DNA of 64,000 bases. Source: Mucilaginibacter inviolabilis. GTDB taxonomy: Bacteria; Bacteroidota; Bacteroidia; Sphingobacteriales; Sphingobacteriaceae. The notes beneath the pieces were generated by a model. The model did no database searches, had not been told where the DNA came from, and saw nothing but the letters and a program-made list of their open reading frames with translations. Position 1 is the stretch's first letter. Every line of letters starts with the position of its first letter. Location: positions 1,550,001 through 1,614,000 of the forward strand of contig NZ_JAANAT010000001.1 of NCBI RefSeq assembly GCF_011089895.1, written 5' to 3'. A program made the translations under genes and the position numbers. Below are positions 1 through 7,492 of this stretch, in pieces.

Positions 1-500
1 TCAGCCGTTATTTTCTGGGCAGCAACAGCCGTGACCTGATCGAAAAAGCCAGTTTCCCGGTCTTGCTTATTCCGGGAGATTTTACCTACCAGCCTATTAA
101 AAAGATCGCCTTTGCCACCGATTTAAGCAAGGGAGATATTGAAGTAATTCATTCCCTGGCAGGCATGGCGCGCTATTTTAACGCGGAGATCCTCGTTAGT
201 CATATTACTGATGAAAAGCATGAAAATCACACGGAACAACGGGAGATCGATGATTTCCTGACTGAAGTATCGGATAAAGTCAATTATCCCAAGATCTATT
301 ACCGCCATGTCAAAAGCATCGATGTGGATCGCGGCCTGACCTGGCTTTATGAGCACAGCCAGATCGATATGCTGGCCATGGTCCACCGCCCCCATCAGTT
401 CCTTTCGAAACTAATCCAGGGCAGCCATACACAGCGGCTGGCTAGACATATTACTATTCCATTGCTGGTATTTCCCCCAGACTGTTGCGCAGCTATTTAA
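1..500 (+). CDS. Universal stress protein, 5' truncated by window edge
   Basis: The reading frame is open from base 3, so the gene starts outside the window; about 165 residues are visible. The first piece is the end of one Usp domain (a GSNSRDL nucleotide-loop-like motif followed by PVLLIP), and a second Usp fold begins at the IKKIAFATDLS strand. It is therefore a tandem-domain UspA-family protein, cytoplasmic, of the type induced by starvation and low oxygen. Its end (VHRPHQF, then QGSHT, then IPLLVFP) closely matches the end of the tandem Usp at 15796-16662, so the two are paralogs. A TTG at 63 could be mistaken for the start but lies inside the fold. The alcohol dehydrogenase follows 47 bp downstream on the same strand, probably co-transcribed. 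Confidence 0.85.
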   Translation, partial: SRYFLGSNSRDLIEKASFPVLLIPGDFTYQPIKKIAFATDLSKGDIEVIHSLAGMARYFNAEILVSHITDEKHENHTEQREIDDFLTEVSDKVNYPKIYYRHVKSIDVDRGLTWLYEHSQIDMLAMVHRPHQFLSKLIQGSHTQRLARHITIPLLVFPPDCCAAI

Positions 501-547
501 CGCCCATGAACTGTAAACATCATTTAAGATCAATTAACTGACGTAAA

Positions 548-1555
548 ATGAAAACTCCCGGCTACATGCAGGCTATGGTATTTGAAAGAACAGGCCAGCC
601 ACTTATTCTTAAACGGGTACCGGTTCCAAAGCCCGGTGAGGGCCAGGTGTTACTGAAGATCCTCGCCTGCGGTATTTGCAGGACGGACCTGCATATTCTG
701 GATGGTGAACTTGACCAGCCTAAACTTCCGCTGATCCCTGGTCACGAGATTATCGCGGTGGTAGCCGGATGGGGACAAGGGCTGAAACATCCCGCATTAA
801 AAACTATCGTGGGTGTTCCCTGGCTGGGTTATACCTGCGGAGTTTGCCGGTATTGCAAACAGGGCAAGGAAAATCTATGTGATCATGCGTTGTTCACCGG
901 TTATACCATTGATGGCGGTTATGCCGAATATGCTGTAGCCGATGCGCGATATTGTTTCCCCATTGACGTTCATTATCACAACGCATCAGCTGCGCCCCTG
1001 CTCTGTGCCGGGCTGATCGGATTTCGTTCCTACCGGATGATCAATCCGGCCGCGATAAATATTGGGATTTACGGCTTTGGCGCCGCGGCGCATATCATCA
1101 TCCAAATTGCCCGGGCGCAGGGAAAAAGAGTTTTTGCCTTCACCCGTGACGGCGATGCAGCCGCGCAGCAATTTGCCAGGCAATCGGGAGCCGTTTGGGC
1201 GGGCAGCAGCACGGAAGCGGCTCCTGAGTTATTGGATGCCGCTATGATATTTGCATCTGTTGGTGAACTGATCCCTATGGCTTTAAAACAACTGGTAAAG
1301 GCCGGCCAGGTTATTTGCGGAGGTATCCATATGTCGGAGATCCCTGCCTTTTCCTATGACCTCCTATGGGGGGAGAGGATAATCCAATCGGTCGCTAACC
1401 TGACCCGTCAGGATGGCCTGGACTTCTTCGATATATTAAGAACGATCCCTGTTCAAACGCAGACGACCATGTTCCCGCTTGCACAAGCCAATGAAGCTAT
1501 TGAAAAATTAAGGAACGGGCAAATCAACGGGGCGGCCGTTTTGACCATGACCTGA
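548..1555 (+). CDS. Zinc-dependent alcohol dehydrogenase (MDR family)
   Basis: A 335-residue medium-chain dehydrogenase, the normal length for the family. The catalytic zinc ligands are visible as C44 in GICRTDLH and H66-E67 in PGHE. The structural zinc site is complete: C97, C100, C103, C111. A Rossmann loop GFGAAA lies near residue 176. It should oxidise or reduce alcohols and aldehydes with NAD(H); the substrate cannot be read from sequence. It sits between a universal stress protein and a P-type ATPase, a company typical of anaerobic or energy-limited stress islands. The ATG at 548 is used because the N-terminal strand MQAMVFE follows closely. No Crp/Fnr-type box was found in the 47-bp gap, so it is probably read from the upstream Usp promoter. 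Confidence 0.9.
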   Translation: MKTPGYMQAMVFERTGQPLILKRVPVPKPGEGQVLLKILACGICRTDLHILDGELDQPKLPLIPGHEIIAVVAGWGQGLKHPALKTIVGVPWLGYTCGVCRYCKQGKENLCDHALFTGYTIDGGYAEYAVADARYCFPIDVHYHNASAAPLLCAGLIGFRSYRMINPAAINIGIYGFGAAAHIIIQIARAQGKRVFAFTRDGDAAAQQFARQSGAVWAGSSTEAAPELLDAAMIFASVGELIPMALKQLVKAGQVICGGIHMSEIPAFSYDLLWGERIIQSVANLTRQDGLDFFDILRTIPVQTQTTMFPLAQANEAIEKLRNGQINGAAVLTMT

Positions 1556-1645
1556 AACTATTTTACCTGAAGCCGGGGACCAAGTAATCGAAGGGTTTTG
1601 TCGTTCCAGCTTTTACCCACTTTTCAACTCATGTTTAAAAATTAA

Positions 1646-4180
1646 ATGATGGTAATCACACCTGTAACTGTTCCTCCCGGATCTCCAACAGCAAAAACAA
1701 ACGCCATAAGCGGCTTGACTGATGCGCAGGTAACCGAGGCCCGAAAAAAATTCGGTTTTAACGAACTGGTTTATAAAAATGATAATCGTTTTCTTGACGC
1801 GGTCAAAAGCCTGTCCAAAGAGCCTATGGTCCTGCTGCTGCTGGCGACTTCCGGGATTTATTTTGTCAGCGGTAATACCGGCGATGGATTTTTTTTGGCT
1901 GCTGCGATCGTACTGGTTTCCGCTATCTCCCTGTATCAGGACACCAGGAGCCGAAACGCCCTGGAACAGCTCAGGAAGTATACACAAGTCGGCTGCAGCG
2001 TTATCCGGAACGGCCAAACGGTAAGTATAAAGGCCGAGGAATTAGTTGTCGGCGACAGCCTGGTCGTTGAAGAAGGCGCAGCCATTATGGCCGATGCCAC
2101 TATCATTCAGTCGAATGATTTCTTCGTGAATGAATCCATTCTCACCGGGGAATCACTACCCGTTTATAAAGATCCCGAACAAAGTGATCATTTTATTTAC
2201 CGGGGCACAACGGTGACCGGTGGATTGGCGATTGCTAGGGTAACAGCCATTGCCCGGGAAACAAGGCTGGGAAAAATCGGCAAAAGTTTGGAAACCATAC
2301 CCGAAGAGCAGACACCACTCGAATTGCAGATCGGTAATTTCGTCAAGAAGATGGTCATTGCCGGCGTTGTCATATTCTTCGTTGTCTGGGCCATCAATTA
2401 TTACCGTTCGGCCCTTATTCTGGATAGTCTGCTGAAGGGGCTTACACTGGCGATGAGTATTTTGCCTGAAGAGATACCCGTGGCTTTTGCCACGTTTATG
2501 GCGATAGGCGCCTGGCGCCTGATGAAAATGGGGATCGTGGTCAAACAAATGAAAACGGTGGAAACACTTGGCAGCGCTACCGTGATCTGCACAGACAAAA
2601 CGGGGACGATCACCGAGAACAGGATGAGCCTGGCCGGTGTCTTCACTTTGGGATCAAACCGCATTGCTGATGATGTAGCCTTGTTCGATCCAAATGAAAG
2701 GGAGCTTATCAGGACGGCCATGTGGGCCAGTGAGCCTGTGCCTTTTGACCCCATGGAGATCGCTCTGCATCGTACCTATACACAACTATTCGCAGCTGAT
2801 GAAAGGCCGTTTTATCATATGATCCATGAATACCCCCTGGGCGGCAAACCGTCTATGATGACCCATATTTTCGCCGATGGCTCGGGCCACCGGATCATTG
2901 CCGCCAAAGGGGCTTCGGAGGCTATCATGCGTTTATGTGTGCTGAGCGAAGAGGAACATCAGCATACGATGGCTGCCATATCCACACTAGCGGAGAATGG
3001 TTACCGGGTTTTAGGCGTTGGAGAAGCCATATTGGGAGCCCATAAGTTTCCAGCCAGCCAGCAGGAATTTAGCTTTATATTTAAAGGGATCGTAGCTTTC
3101 TATGATCCTCCAAAAGCAAATATTAAGGATGTGTTGAAGACGTTCTATCAGGCAGGCCTGGCAGTTAAGATCATTACCGGCGATAACGCGGCGACAACAG
3201 CTTCCATTGCCAGGCAGATCGAATTCAGGGGATATGATCAATGTATTGACGGCGCGGCATTAATGACACAAAGCGATGAAGAGCTGCAGGAAACCGCTCT
3301 CCGGATCAATGTATTTACGCGGATGTTCCCGGAGGCGAAGCTGCGCATAGTACAAGCCCTTAAAACTGCTAACCAGATTGTAGCCATGACCGGGGATGGC
3401 GTAAATGACGGGCCCGCATTAAAAGCGGCACATATAGGTATCGCGATGGGTAAAAAAGGAACGGAGATCGCTAAACAGGCCGCCTCCCTCGTCGTAGCGG
3501 ACGATGACCTGTCAAAAATGACGGATGCGATAGCTATGGGTCGAAGAATATACGCCAATCTTAAAAAGGCCATTCAGTATATCATTTCCATCCATATCCC
3601 TATTATCCTCACCGTTTTTATTCCGCTGGCCCTTGGCTGGATCTATCCCAATATTTTTTCACCGGTACATATCATTTTTCTCGAACTGATCATGGGACCC
3701 ACCTGTTCTATCGTCTATGAAAATGAACCTATGGAAAAGAATACCATGATACAGCAACCCAGGGCTTTTACCAAAACCTTTTTTAACGGGAAGGAACTTA
3801 TAACAAGTGTCATTCAGGGGCTGGTCATCACGGTCGGTACGCTAAGTACCTACCAGTTTGCGGTATCCCGCCATTTCAATGAAAACACTACGCGTACCAT
3901 GGTATTCAGCACGCTGATCACTGCCAATATCCTGCTCACCCTGGTAAATCGGTCGTTTTATTATTCTCTGTTCACCACCATTAGATACAAAAATAACCTG
4001 GTGCCCGTTGTGCTCGGTATCACGATAATTCTTTCCGGATCATTATTTTATATCCATCCCCTGTCAACGTTTTTTGGATTTGAACCGTTGAGCCCTGCCC
4101 AGTTGTCCATCAGTTCGGTGGTGGGTATACTTTCCGTTGTCTGGGTTGAGCTTTGGAAGCCGGGGAAAAGATCTGCCTAG
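1646..4180 (+). CDS. Cation-translocating P-type ATPase with PEEIP motif
   Basis: 844 residues. All core P-type ATPase elements are present: N-terminal cation-ATPase domain, LTGES dephosphorylation motif near residue 168, phosphorylated D317 in CTDKTGT, hinge TGDGVND at 582-588, and a C-terminal block of membrane helices. The membrane-4 ion-site motif is PEEIP (274-278), not the PEGLP of Ca2+/Na+ pumps, the CPC of soft-metal pumps or the PEMLP of MgtA. There is no N-terminal metal-binding CxxC domain. It therefore falls in the P2/P3-like group with unassigned substrate; Ca2+, Mg2+ or H+ are possible. Start is the first of two adjacent ATG codons. It follows the dehydrogenase by 90 bp; a strong hairpin at 4446 ends the unit. 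Confidence 0.9.
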   Translation: MMVITPVTVPPGSPTAKTNAISGLTDAQVTEARKKFGFNELVYKNDNRFLDAVKSLSKEPMVLLLLATSGIYFVSGNTGDGFFLAAAIVLVSAISLYQDTRSRNALEQLRKYTQVGCSVIRNGQTVSIKAEELVVGDSLVVEEGAAIMADATIIQSNDFFVNESILTGESLPVYKDPEQSDHFIYRGTTVTGGLAIARVTAIARETRLGKIGKSLETIPEEQTPLELQIGNFVKKMVIAGVVIFFVVWAINYYRSALILDSLLKGLTLAMSILPEEIPVAFATFMAIGAWRLMKMGIVVKQMKTVETLGSATVICTDKTGTITENRMSLAGVFTLGSNRIADDVALFDPNERELIRTAMWASEPVPFDPMEIALHRTYTQLFAADERPFYHMIHEYPLGGKPSMMTHIFADGSGHRIIAAKGASEAIMRLCVLSEEEHQHTMAAISTLAENGYRVLGVGEAILGAHKFPASQQEFSFIFKGIVAFYDPPKANIKDVLKTFYQAGLAVKIITGDNAATTASIARQIEFRGYDQCIDGAALMTQSDEELQETALRINVFTRMFPEAKLRIVQALKTANQIVAMTGDGVNDGPALKAAHIGIAMGKKGTEIAKQAASLVVADDDLSKMTDAIAMGRRIYANLKKAIQYIISIHIPIILTVFIPLALGWIYPNIFSPVHIIFLELIMGPTCSIVYENEPMEKNTMIQQPRAFTKTFFNGKELITSVIQGLVITVGTLSTYQFAVSRHFNENTTRTMVFSTLITANILLTLVNRSFYYSLFTTIRYKNNLVPVVLGITIILSGSLFYIHPLSTFFGFEPLSPAQLSISSVVGILSVVWVELWKPGKRSA

Positions 4181-4214
4181 CATCGAAGGCAACTTAGCGG
4201 AATAATAAATAGAT

Positions 4215-4397
4215 TTGACGGACATTGATGTCTATGCTGTTCAGCATAACTCCAGCCCGGAAAAATCGAAAAAAATATTCGTTAATAAAATGACGAAGAT
4301 CAATGCGATATATGACCCCTTACCGGTTTCCGGAACAGTCCTTTACCGATATTTGTACTACCCGATGGATGGAATTTATTCCTGTTTCGGTAAATGA
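4215..4397 (+). CDS. Doubtful 60-residue ORF
   Basis: A TTG-started open frame of 60 codons with no motif I recognise. Its only support is position: it lies between the end of the P-type ATPase and the strong terminator at 4446, so it would be transcribed. An internal ATG at 4290 would give only 35 residues. There is no signal peptide or membrane segment. It may simply be chance. I list it with low confidence so that the 4181-4445 stretch is accounted for. Confidence 0.15.
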   Translation: MTDIDVYAVQHNSSPEKSKKIFVNKMTKINAIYDPLPVSGTVLYRYLYYPMDGIYSCFGK

Positions 4398-4445
4398 AGC
4401 AGCGTGCTTTGTCCTTAACGGCTAAAGTTCCAGTGCTGCCCCATT

Positions 4446-4477
4446 ACGGAACCGGAGATCCCGGTTCCGTTTCTTTT
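4446..4477 (+). terminator. Rho-independent terminator after the P-type ATPase
   Basis: A perfect 10-bp stem, ACGGAACCGG (4446-4455) with CCGGTTCCGT (4461-4470), a 5-nt loop and a following TTCTTTT tract. It closes the Usp, dehydrogenase, ATPase unit and insulates the transpeptidase promoter just downstream. Confidence 0.75.
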
Positions 4478-4535
4478 CCATTCCAGGTCTTCAGAAGGTT
4501 ACAGCGATTAAAAGGATGCTGACCATCAACTTTGG

Positions 4536-4581
4536 TAATGATGATCATCATTATTTAAAGAAGTGCAAAGCGGGATATTTA
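4536..4581 (+). promoter_or_regulatory. Crp/Fnr-type operator and -7 element before the L,D-transpeptidase gene
   Basis: TAATGATGATCATCATTA (4536-4553) is a perfect 18-bp palindrome with core TGAT-GATC-ATCA at 4539-4550. Exactly 23 nt after the core lies GATATTTA (4574-4581), a match to the last five informative positions of the TAnnTTTG -7 element. The same 23-nt arrangement recurs at seven more genes in the first 24 kb. Start codon of the transpeptidase is at 4602. Confidence 0.6.
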
Positions 4582-4601
4582 CAATAATAAATATAATCGT
4601 T

Positions 4602-6083
4602 ATGGAAACTCAGGGCACCAAACACATCCGTTCAGGAAACAGATTTTATGAAAAACTAAGACTGTCGGCTTACCTGATTATTTTGATTTTGCCGTCAGGC
4701 CTGCGCGCGGCAACCGCTATCGTATGCAACCCACGCCCTTTGGCTCCCGCGGATACCCCTATTGGCGAATCCATAAAAAATCAGATAAGAAACCATAAAG
4801 ATGTTTTATATTATCCCAATTTGGTTGCACGCTGTTACCAGCAGAATGGCTACCGGCTTTTGTGGGTAGCTCCCGACACCGTACGGACACCGGCTACTGA
4901 AGCGATGCTGATGCTGGATTGTGCCTTGCAATACGGCCTTGCTTATGATGACTATCACCCCGGCGGGTTGTTGACCGATAAACTGCATTATCTCCGGGTC
5001 CATTTCGGACAAACAGGGAATAACCAGAAATCCCGGTTTGATATCCTGCTGACAGATGCATTGTTGTATATGATTAACAATATGCATTATGGTAAGCTGA
5101 ATCCCGATTTTCCGTCCCATTACCTGGATACCGCGACAACAAACGACTTTAATGCGCCGCAGTTGTTGATGAATGCGCTACGTAGTAAAGAGTTTAAACG
5201 GACTTTGGAAACAGCACAACCCTCTGGCGCCTATCAGGATTTAAAGCACCAGCTTCGACTCCTCATAGACCCCTATCAAAATGGCTGCTATCAAAAACCA
5301 AAGGGAGAGATACTCAAAATTGTCATTAACATGGAACGGTTACGTTGGATAACGCCCGAAAAAGACAGCTATATCCAGGTTAACATTCCTTCCTATAGTC
5401 TGAAGTTTTTTCACTCGGGGGTTCTGGATGAATTTAAAGTGATCGTAGGAAAACCATCCACACCGACCCCTACCCTGCAAAGCAAAATCGCTTACTTTAT
5501 CACCTGCCCGGAATGGAAGGTGCCTTCAAAGATGTTTGTAGAAGAACTATTGCCTCAGGCCATTAAGAATATACAATATTTGGAAGACAATCAGTATGTC
5601 ATCTACGACCTGCAGGGAAACTATGTCGCACCAACAATGGCCAGGTTACTGGAAATTCAGCAACACCCGGAGTCGTTTTACGCACGGCAGTCAGTAGGTT
5701 GCGATAGCGCGCTGGGCTTATTGGTTTTCCGTTTTTCGAATGTGTATGATATTTATCTGCACGATACCCCTTTCCGGGAATTATTTCAACAAACAGAACG
5801 GGACCTTGGGGATCAGTGTATCCGGATTGAACATCCCGAACAGCTTGCCGCTTTGATCCTGGAAAATGATCAAAGCTCAGATAAGGTAAAAGCCTTACGA
5901 CAAGCGATAGCGTCCTATCGAAAAAAGCAGTTTAATCTGCGACAACCCATACCATTACAAATAACCTATCTTACCTGCGAGGTAAAAGAGGGCAGGCTGG
6001 TCAATTATAAAGATATCTACGCGATGGATCAAAGTTTAGGCATGGCGCTTTATCATATCAATGAGGTCTTATCCCGGAAATAA
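4602..6083 (+). CDS. L,D-transpeptidase family protein with altered active-site motif
   Basis: 493 residues from the ATG at 4602; a GTG at 4563 extends the frame but falls upstream of the proposed -7 element. A hydrophobic N-terminal segment (about residues 18-36) suggests export to the periplasm. The layout is that of YcbB-type enzymes: an N-terminal scaffold domain, then a YkuD-like catalytic domain with HDTP (H387) and a downstream cysteine, C406, in DQCIR followed by a HPEQLA helix. The family normally reads S-[HS]-G-C-V-R at this spot; here it is G-D-Q-C-I-R, so the Cys and Arg remain but the preceding residues that shape the oxyanion hole do not. It may still cross-link peptidoglycan or may have lost activity. 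Confidence 0.75.
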   Translation: METQGTKHIRSGNRFYEKLRLSAYLIILILPSGLRAATAIVCNPRPLAPADTPIGESIKNQIRNHKDVLYYPNLVARCYQQNGYRLLWVAPDTVRTPATEAMLMLDCALQYGLAYDDYHPGGLLTDKLHYLRVHFGQTGNNQKSRFDILLTDALLYMINNMHYGKLNPDFPSHYLDTATTNDFNAPQLLMNALRSKEFKRTLETAQPSGAYQDLKHQLRLLIDPYQNGCYQKPKGEILKIVINMERLRWITPEKDSYIQVNIPSYSLKFFHSGVLDEFKVIVGKPSTPTPTLQSKIAYFITCPEWKVPSKMFVEELLPQAIKNIQYLEDNQYVIYDLQGNYVAPTMARLLEIQQHPESFYARQSVGCDSALGLLVFRFSNVYDIYLHDTPFRELFQQTERDLGDQCIRIEHPEQLAALILENDQSSDKVKALRQAIASYRKKQFNLRQPIPLQITYLTCEVKEGRLVNYKDIYAMDQSLGMALYHINEVLSRK

Positions 6084-6288
6084 GAAGTCTTCTGATTATT
6101 CAGAACCTGGAGGTGGATGTTAAATTATTAATTTGCCTGTCATCCAGCCGCTACAGCGCTTGAGACCGCCATAAACCAGCAGCTGACCGGAAGTTCCGGA
6201 TATAAAACGCGCATTACTGGGGAAAGATATGGTTAAGCACGGTATCGCTAATCATCTCCTTTTGAATAAGACGTCTGTTCCATTATAT

Positions 6289-7050
6289 TTAATAGGCCGT
6301 CCAGCCACCATCTGCCGTGATCACGGTACCGTTAACAAAGGCAGATTTTTCAGAAGCCAGGAATAAAGCCAGCTCTGCAATAGCGTCCGGATTTTCGGAA
6401 TGAGGCATATTGCCGGTACCTGCATTCATTCTTTCAAAGCCGAAAGGATCGTTTTCCATGCCATAAAGGATATTTGTATTAATGCCTCCGGGCGCAATAG
6501 CATTACGCCTGATGCCCTTTTCCGCGTATTGGTATCCGATATTTCTCGTCAGGCCGATCAGCCCATGTTTGGATGCCGTATATGCACAACCGGCACGCCC
6601 ACCATATAAGCCGCCTATAGAGGCTATATTGATAATAGTACCTGAGCCCTGTTTAAAAACAGCCGTACAGCGCTTCTGCAGGTATAGAACGGACCGTTCA
6701 GGTTGACACCTATTACCTTTTCCCACAGTTCATTGCTGACTTCGGCGACAGGGGTAAAACTGTCCATTACCCCGGCATTATTGACCAGGATGTCCAGCTT
6801 ATCGTATGTCTGTAAGGTAAAATTCATTAACAGGCTAACATCTTCCTCCCTGGAGATATCAGCAGTAAAGCAGGCAGCCTGCCCTCCCTTTTTATGGATG
6901 GCGTCTGCTACTGCTTCTATGTTCTGCTGACGGTTATCCGCAAGTATTACTTGCACCTGCCTGAGCAAAGACCATGGCAATGGATTTACCTATACCCGAA
7001 CCGGCTCCTGTTACAAGCGCAACTTTAGACGTTAAAGTTTTCATATTCAT
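6289..7050 (-). pseudogene. Short-chain dehydrogenase/reductase split by two single-base frameshifts
   Basis: Three frames together give one full SDR of about 250 residues. Frame one (from ATG 7050 or 7044) reads the NAD loop TGAGSGIGK and stops after AQAGA. Frame two resumes at VILADN and carries the NNAG motif. Frame three begins near QKRCTAVFKQG and carries the catalytic Ser region IASIGG, YTASK (Tyr and Lys) and the C-terminal GTVITADGGW. Each junction is explained by one missing base: near 6945 and in a run of five T (minus strand) near 6655. Both are single-base losses, so sequencing error is possible. A weak Crp/Fnr-type box lies upstream at 7147-7158. If intact it would be an NAD(P)-dependent oxidoreductase. 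Confidence 0.7.
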
Positions 7051-7115
7051 AATTGTTTATTGGTTAGTGATCAGTAGCCATTAAGGCAATACCCAAAAAT
7101 CCAGAATATCAACTG

Positions 7116-7158
7116 TAAAAAAAATGATTCCCGTTACACAAGATGGTGATAAGCATCC
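7116..7158 (-). promoter_or_regulatory. Imperfect Crp/Fnr-type box for the SDR gene
   Basis: Read on the minus strand, GGATGCTTATCA (one mismatch to TGAY-N4-RTCA) is followed after 23 nt by TTTTTTTA, a partial -7 match. It lies 66 nt or more upstream of the SDR start and is back to back with the better box that faces the small membrane peptide gene. Confidence 0.3.
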
Positions 7159-7189
7159 TGTAAAACAAGGATATATATCGTTAAAATCC

Positions 7190-7232
7190 TGATTACGATC
7201 ATTTCCATTCTGTGTCCTTATCTCCACCTTTA
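7190..7232 (+). promoter_or_regulatory. Crp/Fnr-type operator and -7 element for the small membrane peptide
   Basis: TGATTACGATCA (7190-7201) fits TGAY-N4-RTCA. After exactly 23 nt comes CACCTTTA (7225-7232), which matches nAnnTTTR. The start codon of the 50-residue ORF is at 7274, giving a leader of about 35 nt. Confidence 0.55.
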
Positions 7233-7273
7233 TCCAGGTATTTACGGGAGTAACACCCATAAAAAACAAAACG

Positions 7274-7426
7274 ATGGTAAAAGATAAAACCTGGATCAGC
7301 GGATTAACAGCCATGATCATTATTACGATCATCATCCTGATCATGATCGTTTCTGCCCGTAAAGTGTATGGACAGCAATCGAACCCGAAGGGATTGAGGC
7401 CGGGGGGGCACCGGGGCCGGGGATAA
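7274..7426 (+). CDS. Small membrane peptide, 50 residues, not recognised
   Basis: This short frame begins MVKDKTW, has one strongly hydrophobic stretch rich in Ile (about residues 11-27, ITIIILIMIV), and ends in a basic, Gly- and Arg-rich tail (GGHRGRG). It looks like a single-pass inner-membrane peptide with the charged tail probably cytoplasmic or binding lipid headgroups. I do not recognise the family. Support comes from the promoter arrangement upstream, which has the same box and 23-nt spacing as the stress genes around it, and from sensible codon use. The opposite strand has a 135-codon frame over the same bases that I regard as chance. It converges on the oleate hydratase unit. Confidence 0.5.
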   Translation: MVKDKTWISGLTAMIIITIIILIMIVSARKVYGQQSNPKGLRPGGHRGRG

Positions 7427-7439
7427 AATATCCCGGTAC

Positions 7440-7472
7440 AAAAAACCACAGGCCCAGGACCCGCGGTTTTTT
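7440..7472 (-). terminator. Terminator of the mla-oleate hydratase operon
   Basis: On minus-strand RNA the arms pair fully when G-U pairs are allowed (A7, CCGCGGG against CCUGUGG, U6) around a 7-nt loop, ending in a run of U. On the plus strand the same stem would have two A-C mismatches, so the orientation is minus. It lies 20 bp past the oleate hydratase stop. Confidence 0.7.
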
Positions 7473-7492
7473 TATTTACACCAATCAAATTT

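Noticed and set aside
7081..7488. Minus-strand frame of 135 codons downstream of ohyA
   Set aside because: It runs through the terminator and opposite the better-supported small membrane peptide; its translation has no motif.
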